17,691 nt of DNA. Source: JANMEX01 sp043744175. Its GTDB lineage: Bacteria; Pseudomonadota; Alphaproteobacteria; Rhizobiales; Rhizobiaceae. Position numbers and translations under genes: made by a program. Below are positions 1 to 7,563 of the stretch, one piece after another. The notes under the pieces are model-generated. The model was not told the origin of the DNA. It searched no databases and saw only the letters and a program-made list of their open reading frames with translations. The DNA is taken from positions 1 through 17,691 of the forward strand of contig JAYTVD010000132.1 in the NCBI GenBank assembly GCA_043744175.1, given 5' to 3'. Within the stretch, counting starts at the first letter, position 1, and each line of letters starts with the position of its first letter.

Positions 1-1218
1 TCTATCTGGATGATGATGTGCCAGCGCGAAGGCATATGCGCCGCCAAACCCATGGGCCACCACCGGGCATTTTTCTATATTCAGCGCGTCCATTACTTCG
101 ATAAATTTGCTGACTGTATCGGCCATGCTGTTGTTAGAATCGACTGGCGTGGAACGTCCGAAGCCGGGACGCAGCAAGCCAATGCGGCGCAGGCCATGGG
201 ACACTAAGAGCCCTTCGGCCACGCTAGGGAAACTATAGCCGAGAAACAGGCCGTGAAGCGATAGGAATGGCTTTCCTGAAGGGTCACCACTTTCATCAAT
301 CTCAATGGTGTGGCCGCCGGAAATGCGGATAAGCCGCTTCGTGCCCTCCTCTTGCCTCGATGAAGGCATTTCCCGCGCTCCAATGCCGGATTGTCTCGAC
401 GCCTGAAACAGCGAAATACCAGAGACAATGCGCAGCAGTTCCGTCTGCCCGCTGGTGCCTGTTTTGGCGAATATGGATTTGAGCTGCGAGCGCACAGTCG
501 CCTCGGCCGTCGCACGGCGTGTGGCGATCACTTTGGTGCTGCAACCATCCATAATCAGGCGAATAACGGCGATTTCAGACTCGGTTAGATCAAAGGCCTC
601 ACTGACAAACTGCGCGCCCTGGGTGGTGAGGTTAATTCCAATCTTTCGAAAAATAATCCACGGATCTTCTGTTCCCGCTTGATTTGTCGCGCGGGCTTCG
701 AACAGTGTTTGCCCGGTTTCGCCAGAACCGATGCGGACGATTTTGCTCAACGTTTCGACACGGGCTTCATTGAGTGCGGCATAGAGAATTGGCATAACTG
801 AACGGAAAAGCGGGTCCACCAGATTGTCGTCGAACCGCTGCCCATCGCGAAGCGAAAGCTGGTCTCTGGCCATTTCATTGGCAACAATGATCTTGGCATT
901 TTTATCCAACGCAAAGGCTGCTGAACCATGACTAAGTATCGGGCGGCGACGCTGTTCGAGGCGCAGCAAGCCAATCACTCGCTCTTCGGCTTCCGGCGCG
1001 ACGCTACCAATTTCAATATCAAACAATGGTTCACGCTGGGCTGTATCATCGCCACTTGCTATAAACCTCTTCGCGACAGCGGTCAGGCGCTCGTCCCATG
1101 CGGCGATAGCGTTGAGGAGTGCGGTGTCGTCCGAAAATTGATCCGCTGCCGCCTCTAAAAGACTCAATGTTTCTGGTGCATGCCCGCCTTTCAAAATGCT
1201 TCGCCCACTTTCTTTCAT
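1..1218 (-). CDS. LuxR-type HTH / alpha-beta hydrolase fusion regulator (partial, 3' end outside window)
   Basis: The frame is open from an ATG at 1218 to the window edge: 406 codons with no stop. An in-frame TAA 12 bases upstream of the ATG fixes the start, and AAGG precedes it. Residues ~1-200 include a PAS-like stretch (FALDKNAKIIVANEMA). Residues ~207-265 are a GerE/LuxR helix-turn-helix (FDLTESEIAVIRLIMDG, ATVRSQLKSIFAKTG). From ~290 on comes an alpha/beta-hydrolase fold with the oxyanion-type HG at 322-323, the RPGFGRS turn at 350-356 and a nucleophile elbow reading AHGFGG at 388-393. Active relatives have GHSxGG there, so residue 390 is Gly in place of the catalytic Ser. The Asp/His part of any triad lies outside the window. 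I infer a DNA-binding regulator whose hydrolase domain may bind rather than cleave a ligand. The gene is divergent from the MATE pump, which it might control. The domain calls are firm; the ligand is unknown. Confidence 0.88.
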   Translation of the reverse strand, partial: MKESGRSILKGGHAPETLSLLEAAADQFSDDTALLNAIAAWDERLTAVAKRFIASGDDTAQREPLFDIEIGSVAPEAEERVIGLLRLEQRRRPILSHGSAAFALDKNAKIIVANEMARDQLSLRDGQRFDDNLVDPLFRSVMPILYAALNEARVETLSKIVRIGSGETGQTLFEARATNQAGTEDPWIIFRKIGINLTTQGAQFVSEAFDLTESEIAVIRLIMDGCSTKVIATRRATAEATVRSQLKSIFAKTGTSGQTELLRIVSGISLFQASRQSGIGAREMPSSRQEEGTKRLIRISGGHTIEIDESGDPSGKPFLSLHGLFLGYSFPSVAEGLLVSHGLRRIGLLRPGFGRSTPVDSNNSMADTVSKFIEVMDALNIEKCPVVAHGFGGAYAFALAHHHPDR

Positions 1219-1256
1219 TTTGAAATTTACCTTGCCCTGCCACCCTCACTCGCGCG

Positions 1257-1285
1257 AATATCCACTAAACAGAGCTGGAATACAA
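1257..1285 (-). promoter_or_regulatory. Candidate sigma70-like promoter for the LuxR/hydrolase gene
   Basis: Reading the minus strand, TTGTAT (1285-1280) is followed after 17 bases by GATATT (1262-1257). Transcription would start about 30 bases before the ATG at 1218. The -35 matches only half the consensus, so this is weak. The rest of the 169-base gap (1219-1387), which must also hold the MATE promoter, shows no clear box. Confidence 0.28.
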
Positions 1286-1387
1286 AGCAGCATTGTCTTA
1301 TATCTAGCATACAATTCAAGGTGCTAATATTGTAGTTTCGACCAGATTTTTTTCAATCACAATTCCATTCAAGAACGGTTTTCCATT

Positions 1388-2800
1388 TTGGCTGAATCCC
1401 AAACGCCCCGCTTTGTCACCGGCTCCACGCTGCGCCATGTTTTGGTTATGACCGCTACCAGTTCCATCGGGCTCATCGCCGTGTTCATGGTGGATGTGCT
1501 GAACCTTTTGTATATCTCAAAGCTCGGCCACAAAGAACTCGCTGCTGCCATCGGTTATTCCGGCACATTGATGTTCTTCCTGACATCTGTGGCCATCGGT
1601 CTTACCATCGCCACCACTGCCCAAGTGTCCCGTGCACTCGGGCGGGGGGATACCCATCAGGCCAGCCAGCTTGGCGGCGCGGGACTTTTGCTGATTGGCG
1701 TTTCGACGGCAATTTTATCTCTGCTGATGCTGCTATTCGTGACGCCGTTGACGAAAATGCTCGGCGCGACTGGCGAGACTTTGGATATCGCGGTTCGCTT
1801 TATGTACATCGTCGTGCCGTCCATGCCGCTGGTTGCTATTGGCATGAGTGCCGCGGGCCTACTGCGTGCCAAGGGTGACGCCAAACGTTCGATGTATGTG
1901 ACGCTGATTGCCGGCGCGACGACGGCTGCGCTTGATCCGATTTTCATTTTTGTCTTCAAACTTGGCATTGATGGCGCGGCAATTGTCACGGTAATTTCGC
2001 GCCTCGTGCTGTGCGGCGTGGGTATTTACGGTGTTATCAACATCCACAAAATGGTGACCATCCCCACCCGCGCAATGTTGATGGAATCAGCAAAACCCTA
2101 CTTCGCCATCGGCTTGCCTGCCGTCATGACCCAGCTAGCCACGCCAATCGGCAATGCGTTTTTGACGAGCGCCATCGCGCCTTATGGCGATGATGCCGTG
2201 GCCGGATGGGCGATTGTCGGGCGTATTACGCCCGTTGCCTTCGGCGTTATATTCTCGCTTTCAGGTGCGGTGGGACCAATACTTGGCCAGAATCTCGGTG
2301 CTCGCAAGTTTGACCGCATCCAGCAAACTATGCGCGATAGTTTTTCGGTTGTCGTCGTCTATGTGTTGGCAGTCTGGCTGCTATTGGCACTGCTGCATAA
2401 CCAGATCAGCAACATATTCGGCGCGACTGGTGCGACCCGTGATTTCATCGCGTTTTACTGCCTGTTCGTGGCGGGCAGCTTCCTGTTTAACGGCATGTTG
2501 TTCGTGGCCAACGCCGCGTTTAACAATCTCGGTTTCCCGCTCTATTCAACGGTCTCAAACTGGAGCCGCGCCACGCTTGGCGTTATCCCCTTCGTGACGC
2601 TGGGCGCTAAATGGTATGGGCTAAACGGCGCGCTGGCAGGCTCTGGCATAGGCTCCGCCGTGTTCGGAATTGCCGCTGTTATCGTGTGCTTTAGAGTGCT
2701 AAAAACCGTCGAAAAGCGTAATCCGGAAGAGGTTTCGCTAGCGCCCGCAATGGCGGGCAATTCGCCATTTTCAACGGGTAAGGCTTCGACGTTGGGCTAA
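1388..2800 (+). CDS. MATE-family multidrug/metabolite efflux transporter
   Basis: A 470-residue integral membrane protein with about twelve hydrophobic segments, the usual length for MATE (NorM/DinF) antiporters, which export cationic drugs or metabolites using H+ or Na+ gradients. The N-terminus (FVTGSTLRHVLVMTATSS) and the repeated half-domain layout fit the family: one six-helix bundle to about residue 220 and a second from about 235 (FAIGLPAVMTQLATPIGNAF). The start chosen is TTG at 1388, because it keeps the conserved pre-helix GS-LRH segment. No other usual start codon lies between the in-frame stop at 1325 and this codon. The alternative is ATG at 1448, which would cut into helix 1. 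The gene is divergent from the LuxR/hydrolase regulator. Its TAA overlaps the TAG of the convergent patatin gene. The substrate cannot be told from sequence. Confidence 0.93.
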   Translation: MAESQTPRFVTGSTLRHVLVMTATSSIGLIAVFMVDVLNLLYISKLGHKELAAAIGYSGTLMFFLTSVAIGLTIATTAQVSRALGRGDTHQASQLGGAGLLLIGVSTAILSLLMLLFVTPLTKMLGATGETLDIAVRFMYIVVPSMPLVAIGMSAAGLLRAKGDAKRSMYVTLIAGATTAALDPIFIFVFKLGIDGAAIVTVISRLVLCGVGIYGVINIHKMVTIPTRAMLMESAKPYFAIGLPAVMTQLATPIGNAFLTSAIAPYGDDAVAGWAIVGRITPVAFGVIFSLSGAVGPILGQNLGARKFDRIQQTMRDSFSVVVVYVLAVWLLLALLHNQISNIFGATGATRDFIAFYCLFVAGSFLFNGMLFVANAAFNNLGFPLYSTVSNWSRATLGVIPFVTLGAKWYGLNGALAGSGIGSAVFGIAAVIVCFRVLKTVEKRNPEEVSLAPAMAGNSPFSTGKASTLG

Positions 2801-3717
2801 ACGCCTTTGCCATGATGCTGGTGCACTGCCTCTATCGCCCGCTTCAGCTCATCGCGCACGGTTGCCGTACGCTCCAATATTGTCTTGGCTTTGAGGAAAT
2901 CCAGTACGCGGTAATCATTCACTGGCGGACGCAGAAAAATTGACGGATGGCCGCTTTTCAGCTTCAGACTGATGATCGACTGCATCATCAATTGGCTGGT
3001 GCCAAACAATATATCGATGGTTCCCGGCATTTTCGCCTCGTCGCCATCGGGAAAGCCGACAACATCAATCGCTATGATGTGATCTGCCTTGCCCGACAGA
3101 ATCTCGAATGGCACGGGGTCGCAAATGCCACCGTCAATCAATATGCGCTCATCACGCTTCACTGGTTTGAAAACACCCGGAATTGCCGCCGAGGCGGCGA
3201 TTGCGGAGCGCAAGTCTCCACTTTCCATGATGTGCGGTTTCTGGCCGTAATAGTCTGTCGCGATGGCGGTGAACGGGATTTTCAATTCGCTGAAATCTCG
3301 CGCCAAATTTTGCGGCACGAAGCTTTCAACGATCTTTTCAATATCAAACTGGCTGAATTTCCAGCCCTGCCCGATGAGACCGCCTAGCCCGCCGGGGCGT
3401 AGCTTCCAGAGGCGGTTCATCACTTCCACGCGATTGGTCAAAACCGAAAGCGTGAAATCACGCACCTCTTGGCCGCTCATACCAGAGGCCATTGAGGCGC
3501 CCATGATGGAGCCGATGGACGAGCCGGAAATGGCAACAGGTGTGATGCCAAGTTCATTCAGCACTTCGATGATGTGAATATGCGCCAGCCCGCGCGCGCC
3601 GCCACCGCCGAAGGCAACGGCAAATGTTGGGTCGCTTGACCCCGATTTTACGATCTCAGTGTTGGTCGGTTTGGTTTTGGTAACTTTGCTTTTCGTCATG
3701 GCAACAGTATTTTTCAT
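2797..3717 (-). CDS. Patatin-like phospholipase (RssA-like)
   Basis: This 306-residue protein carries all the elements of a bacterial patatin-like acyl hydrolase. The oxyanion loop GGGGARG is at 37-43, the nucleophile elbow GSSIG at 65-69 (catalytic Ser67), and the DGG motif with catalytic Asp195 at 195-197. The family hydrolyses acyl esters of phospholipids with a Ser-Asp dyad. The length and C-terminal part match the RssA/YlbK-type single-domain group, with no membrane segment. The N-terminal ~28 residues are Lys/Thr-rich and precede the fold, so the Met7 codon is a possible alternative start. The chosen ATG has AAGG about 12 bases upstream. It lies 27 bases behind rsmD and probably shares its transcript. 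Its stop codon overlaps that of the MATE gene. The physiological lipid is unknown. Confidence 0.92.
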   Translation of the reverse strand: MKNTVAMTKSKVTKTKPTNTEIVKSGSSDPTFAVAFGGGGARGLAHIHIIEVLNELGITPVAISGSSIGSIMGASMASGMSGQEVRDFTLSVLTNRVEVMNRLWKLRPGGLGGLIGQGWKFSQFDIEKIVESFVPQNLARDFSELKIPFTAIATDYYGQKPHIMESGDLRSAIAASAAIPGVFKPVKRDERILIDGGICDPVPFEILSGKADHIIAIDVVGFPDGDEAKMPGTIDILFGTSQLMMQSIISLKLKSGHPSIFLRPPVNDYRVLDFLKAKTILERTATVRDELKRAIEAVHQHHGKGV

Positions 3718-3744
3718 AGCCGCGCCTTTTTTGTGGCAAACTCA

Positions 3745-4305
3745 TCAAATTCCCGCCCAGCGGGCAAGCCGGATGATTGTATCGCCATAAGGCCGTTCGT
3801 CAAACAGGGTGAAGGACGGGTCCAAATCCACCGTTGCATCAGCGGCTTCTTCCAACACAATGATGGCACCGTCATTCAGCCAACCGTTGGCGGCGGCGGA
3901 GAGAAGTGCCTTTTCGCCAAGGCCTTTGCGGTAGGGCGGGTCGGCGAAAACCAGATCGAACCTGCCCATTGTGCCGGACGGGCCTAAGTCTGTCGCATCG
4001 TGGCGGTATATTTTGGAACGGCCTGTCAGGCCGAAATCTTCGACGTTGGTGCGCACAATGCCGCGCGATTCCGCACCATCATCCACAAACAAACAAAATT
4101 TTGCGCCGCGCGATATGGCCTCAATGCCCAGTGCGCCCGTGCCGCAAAAAAGATCGAGCACACGGGTTCCATCCAAGGGCGAGCCTTGCGCATGTTGCAG
4201 CACATTAAACAGGCTTTCGCGCACGCGGTCTGTGGTCGGGCGGATATTATTGGTTTCGGGCGCGGTTAATGTCCGCCCCCGAAACTCGCCGCCAACGATC
4301 CGCAA
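3745..4305 (-). CDS. rsmD: 16S rRNA (guanine(966)-N2)-methyltransferase
   Basis: The protein is 186 residues long, the normal RsmD size. It opens with the family signature MRIVGGEFRGR, followed by the RPTTDRVRESLFNVL segment. The SAM-binding motif is DLFCGTGALGIEA (51-63) and the N-methylation motif is DPPY (122-125) in FDLVFADPPY. RsmD methylates N2 of G966 in helix 31 of 16S rRNA during 30S assembly. The start codon is TTG at 4305, because the conserved MRIVGG begins exactly there and no ATG or GTG fits. AAGG inside the end of the preceding gene is the likely ribosome-binding site. Only three bases separate it from the pseudouridine synthase stop, so translational coupling of the two rRNA-modifying enzymes is likely. 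Confidence 0.95.
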   Translation of the reverse strand: MRIVGGEFRGRTLTAPETNNIRPTTDRVRESLFNVLQHAQGSPLDGTRVLDLFCGTGALGIEAISRGAKFCLFVDDGAESRGIVRTNVEDFGLTGRSKIYRHDATDLGPSGTMGRFDLVFADPPYRKGLGEKALLSAAANGWLNDGAIIVLEEAADATVDLDPSFTLFDERPYGDTIIRLARWAGI

Positions 4306-4308
4306 GAT

Positions 4309-6300
4309 TTACGCCTTGTCGCGCGGCTTGCCGCCGAAGGGTTTGCCGCCGCCTGTTGGCCTGCCGCCAGAAGGACGCCCGCCGGATGGCTTGCCAGCAT
4401 AAGGTTTTGCACCAAAAGGCTTGCCGCCTTCAAAACGATTTGGGCCTTCGCGTTTGGGCCGCTCGCCAGCATTATCATCGCGTTTGCCGAATACCTTGTT
4501 CTGGCGATCCTTGCTGGATGCGCCTTCCCATGGCTTACGCTCACCTGCGCTGCTGTCATCGCGGGGCGTCGGGTTTGCACCCTCGTAACGCCTTGGCCGG
4601 TCGCTGAACGGGCGGTCACCGGCAGGGCGTGCTGGACGATCGCCTGCGGGTCTATCACCGCGCGGTGCATAGTCGCGCTTAGGCCGGTCATCGCCGCCAT
4701 CGCGCGGCTTGTATTCGCGCTTTTCGCCGGAAGCGCTTGCGCCCTCATAACGCTTTGGACGGTCGCCGAAAGGACGATCTCCCGCCGGGCGCGGTGGACG
4801 GTCACCAAACGGCTTATCGCCGCGCGGCGCGTAGGCACGCTTCGGGCGATCCTCGCCCGTGCCACCTTCGCGCGGCTTATATTCGCGCTTTTCGCCGCTG
4901 AATGGAGATGTGCGCTCGCCGTAGGGCTTGTCGCTACGCGGGGTATATTCGCGTTTCGGGCGTTCATCGCCGCCTTCGCGTGGCTTCCATTCGCGCTTTT
5001 CGCTGTCGCGCTGACCTGTAGCACTGGCATTGCGGAAGTTTGCGCTGCGTGTTGTCACGCGGTCTGGCTCGCCGGTACGGCTGCCACCGCGCCCGCCGTA
5101 ACGGCCGACTGGTTCTGATAGTTTTTCAGGCCCTAGTGGCTTTGCGCCCTGTGCCCGCCACACATTTGCCGAGCGATTGGGGCGCTTTGGCACTGCGTTT
5201 TCTGTATCTGTCGGCTTTTCCTTGGTCTTGCGCGGCTGATGCTTTACAATCGGGTTTTCGTAACCGCCAACCCAGTCGCCCTGACGGCGATGCTGCGGGC
5301 GCTCCGGCTCGTTTGAAACGCGGCTGTCGCTGCGGGCATAGTCACCCTGCACTGGTTGATTAGAGAAATCATTATAAATCGGCGCTTCAAAGTTCGCGCC
5401 GGATTCTTCAATCAGGCGTTCACCAAGCTGGTCGCGCAGTGTGCGGCCATTGACCTCTTGCACAGAGCCTTCTTCCAAATCGCCCAGTTGGAACGGTCCG
5501 AAGGAAATGCGGATGAGGCGGTTTACCGAGAGGCCGAGCGCGCCGAGAATGTTCTTCACTTCGCGGTTTTTGCCTTCGCGAAGACCGAGTGTGATCCACA
5601 CGTTGGAGCCTTGCACCGTGTCCAGCACCGCTTCAATCGCGCCGTAGAAAACACCATCAATGGTGATGCCGTCTTTCAGCGCGGTTAGCTGTTCTTGCGT
5701 GACCTTGCCGAAAGCGCGGGCGCGGTATTTGCGCAGCCAGCCAGTGGCTGGCAGTTCCAAGATGCGGGCAACTCCGCCATCATTGGTCAAAAGCAGCAGG
5801 CCTTCGGTGTTAATATCGAGACGGCCAACGGAAATAACCCGTGGCAGACCTTCCGGCAGCGCTTCGAACACTGTCTGGCGGCCTTCTGGATCTTTCGCGG
5901 TTGTCACGAGACCAGCCGGCTTATTATAAAGCCAGAGCCGTGTGCGCTCCACGCCCGGCAGCAATTGCCCGTCAACGCTCACTTTATCATTCTGCTGCAC
6001 GTTAAACGCCGGGCTGGTCAGCACCTTGCCGTTTACGGACACGCGGCCATCAGCGATCAAAAGTTCTGCATCGCGGCGCGATGAAATACCGGCGCGGGCC
6101 AAGCGCTTGGCGATGCGCTCGCCTTCGGGAATGCGCGGTGCTTCGCCTTGTGCAGACGCGGCTTTGCGCTCTTCGTAGGATTGGCGTGGGCGCTCGCCGC
6201 GCTCTTCAAAGGGTTTGCGCGGGCCGGTGCCACCACGTGCGCCATCGCGCGGGCGATCATTATTGCGCGGGGCGCGCGGTTTGTCGTTGTCGTTTGTCAT
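4309..6300 (-). CDS. rluB: 23S rRNA pseudouridine synthase (RluB/RsuA family) with long charged repeat tail
   Basis: A 663-residue protein. A charged N-terminal extension (1-~57) precedes an S4 RNA-binding domain (~58-115, ERIAKRLARAGISSRRDAE). A pseudouridine synthase domain (~120-295) follows, with the catalytic Asp162 in GRLDINTEGLLLLTNDG and the family segment LREGKNREVKNIL. RluB-type enzymes isomerise a uridine in the 23S peptidyl-transferase region. Assignment to RluB rather than RluE/RluF/RsuA rests on overall resemblance and is less certain than the family. Residues ~315-663 form a Pro/Arg/Gly/Lys/Asp-rich tail with repeats at 433-578 and a GGKP/GGRP-rich end. The enzyme core is about 300 residues, so more than half of the protein is extension, probably disordered and RNA-binding. 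It heads the rluB-rsmD-patatin run and is divergent from tadA. Confidence 0.9.
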   Translation of the reverse strand: MTNDNDKPRAPRNNDRPRDGARGGTGPRKPFEERGERPRQSYEERKAASAQGEAPRIPEGERIAKRLARAGISSRRDAELLIADGRVSVNGKVLTSPAFNVQQNDKVSVDGQLLPGVERTRLWLYNKPAGLVTTAKDPEGRQTVFEALPEGLPRVISVGRLDINTEGLLLLTNDGGVARILELPATGWLRKYRARAFGKVTQEQLTALKDGITIDGVFYGAIEAVLDTVQGSNVWITLGLREGKNREVKNILGALGLSVNRLIRISFGPFQLGDLEEGSVQEVNGRTLRDQLGERLIEESGANFEAPIYNDFSNQPVQGDYARSDSRVSNEPERPQHRRQGDWVGGYENPIVKHQPRKTKEKPTDTENAVPKRPNRSANVWRAQGAKPLGPEKLSEPVGRYGGRGGSRTGEPDRVTTRSANFRNASATGQRDSEKREWKPREGGDERPKREYTPRSDKPYGERTSPFSGEKREYKPREGGTGEDRPKRAYAPRGDKPFGDRPPRPAGDRPFGDRPKRYEGASASGEKREYKPRDGGDDRPKRDYAPRGDRPAGDRPARPAGDRPFSDRPRRYEGANPTPRDDSSAGERKPWEGASSKDRQNKVFGKRDDNAGERPKREGPNRFEGGKPFGAKPYAGKPSGGRPSGGRPTGGGKPFGGKPRDKA
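4567..5004 (-). repeat. Three tandem coding repeats in the RluB tail
   Basis: These are codons 433-578 of the pseudouridine synthase. Three imperfect units each begin (S/G)EKRE(W/Y)KPR(E/D)GG and continue with a PKR-Y-PR-D motif. They cover codons 433-469 (37 residues), 470-525 (56) and 526-578 (53). The second and third also share the GDRPFxDRPxRYEGA block. The repetition is visible at nucleotide level on the plus strand near 4695, 4870 and 4979 (TTCGCGCTTTTCGC). This suggests expansion by duplication. Confidence 0.85.
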
Positions 6301-6373
6301 TATGTGATATTGCCTTTTGTTGAGGGTTCCCTATCAGGTTGACCTGTCAGAATCGAGCGGGAAAACGGATATT

Positions 6374-6829
6374 TTGGATAAAACTGGCCTGAGTTTCATG
6401 GAAATTGCGCTTGGTGAGGCGCGGGCCGCAGCGCTGCGCGGCGAGGTTCCGGTTGGCGCGGTCATTGTTCGGGCTGGAAATCTGGTTACGTCTGCCGGAA
6501 ACCGGACGCGCGAAATGAGCGATCCGACGGCTCATGCCGAAGTGCTGGCTATCCGCGCTGCCTGCCAAGTGCTTGAAACTGAACGATTAACCGGCTGCGA
6601 TCTTTATGTCACGCTGGAGCCTTGCGCGATGTGCGCGGGGGCGATTTCGTTTGCACGGCTTGGGCGGCTATATTTTGGCGCTGCGGATTTGAAGGGCGGC
6701 GCAGTTGAAAACGGGCCGCGCTTTTTCAGTCAACAAACGTGCCATCACTCGCCGGAAGTCTATTCCGGCATCGATGAGCGGCAATCTGCAGAGATATTAA
6801 AAGAGTTTTTCAGGCAACGAAGAGATTAG
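6374..6829 (+). CDS. tadA: tRNA-specific adenosine deaminase (A34 to inosine)
   Basis: A cytidine/deoxycytidylate deaminase-fold protein of about 151 residues, the size of TadA, which deaminates the wobble adenosine of tRNA-Arg(ACG). Visible motifs are EVPVGAVIV, the zinc/catalytic HAE (His54, Glu56 with the start used here) in DPTAHAEVLAI, and the zinc-binding PCAMC (Cys84, Cys87) in TLEPCAMCAGAI. The start is uncertain. TTG at 6374 gives MDKTGLSFMEIAL, which matches the few residues usually found before the conserved (F)M and has a purine-rich CGGA just upstream. ATG at 6398 is the alternative, and a further in-frame TTG at 6317 would give an untypical extension. It is divergent from rluB. 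Its TAG overlaps the stop codon of the convergent lipoprotein gene. Confidence 0.94.
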   Translation: MDKTGLSFMEIALGEARAAALRGEVPVGAVIVRAGNLVTSAGNRTREMSDPTAHAEVLAIRAACQVLETERLTGCDLYVTLEPCAMCAGAISFARLGRLYFGAADLKGGAVENGPRFFSQQTCHHSPEVYSGIDERQSAEILKEFFRQRRD

Positions 6830-7503
6830 AGCCAAGGGATGTAGTCTTTGAAAGATTTACCGCCTTTGCCTTTTTTAGCTTCGGCCCGCAAACGGCGTTC
6901 TTTCTTGGCCTCGTCTTCGCCTACATCACCATAAGTGGCAGTGGTTGCCGGTTGGCGATAATCCAGAGGCGGCTCGCTTAAGGTCGTTCGCTTGGTGGGG
7001 GAACCGGTTGCGTTTTGAACACGGCCTGCTTTTACCCGCGCAGAAAGATCTGCACCATCAACAACATGTTTTCGTGCATTACGATCATCATTCGGATTAC
7101 CAGTGCTTGCAGACGCCGTTGCGACACCTGTACCATCGCTTTGAATGGTTGGTACAAATGTGGGATCACCCTGCGCGTCGGTTGCCTGTTGGCGAAGACG
7201 GGCGCGCTTCTCTTCCGGCGATTCCGGCCACACTCCAGCCGTCTTGGTCACGCTTTCCTGGGGCGCGGGAAGGCCTTTGGCAGCGCCATCCTTCAAAATA
7301 TCCGGACGAGGTTCATAGACAATTTTCGGTCCAGTTTTTGGCTTGAGCGAAAATGAACTGCTCACGTCCTGCATAAGCTGGTCACTTGATGTCACGCCCG
7401 TGCCATAAGTCGGCGATGACATGCAGCCACTGATCGCAAACAGCGCGGCAATCGCAGTCGTTTGCGCTAAGATTTTGGTCAACCGGACTGAATTCATCGT
7501 CAT
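6826..7503 (-). CDS. Predicted lipoprotein of unknown function
   Basis: This 225-residue protein has a lipoprotein signal peptide: charged MTMNSVRLTK, a hydrophobic core, and the lipobox AISGC ending at Cys27. It should therefore be lipid-anchored after LspA cleavage. The residue after the Cys is Met, not Asp, so outer-membrane sorting would be allowed by the +2 rule if that applies here. The mature part is low in hydrophobic residues and rich in Thr, Ser, Pro, Ala and charged residues, with a very basic C-terminal region (~196-225, KKERRLRAEAKKGKGGK). I recognise no domain. It lies downstream of ileS in the same direction, 132 bases away, and overlaps the tadA stop by four bases. The ATG at 7503 has GGCGG upstream; the ATG at 7497 is an alternative. 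Confidence 0.85.
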   Translation of the reverse strand: MTMNSVRLTKILAQTTAIAALFAISGCMSSPTYGTGVTSSDQLMQDVSSSFSLKPKTGPKIVYEPRPDILKDGAAKGLPAPQESVTKTAGVWPESPEEKRARLRQQATDAQGDPTFVPTIQSDGTGVATASASTGNPNDDRNARKHVVDGADLSARVKAGRVQNATGSPTKRTTLSEPPLDYRQPATTATYGDVGEDEAKKERRLRAEAKKGKGGKSFKDYIPWL

Positions 7504-7563
7504 TTGCTACCGCCAAACAGAAACTTCACTAATACTAGACAAGCCCATTACCGCAAAATCCGG

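Noticed and set aside
204..544. Two short minus-strand open frames near the left end
   Set aside because: They are out of frame with the continuous LuxR/hydrolase reading frame, which carries recognisable domains throughout and explains the region.
1325..1387. Promoter for the MATE gene around TAATAT (1325-1330)
   Set aside because: No -35-like hexamer lies at a suitable distance upstream, so I did not call it.
4266..5030. Long alternative minus-strand frame (254 codons, Ala/Ser/Arg-rich) inside the RluB tail
   Set aside because: It is a shifted frame of the repeat-rich, GC-biased tail. It repeats with the same period, resembles no protein, and the RluB frame explains the repeats better.
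6335..6346. CAGGT-TG-ACCTG dyad in the rluB/tadA divergent gap
   Set aside because: A short dyad with no matching promoter boxes at proper spacing and no known regulator; too little to call an operator.
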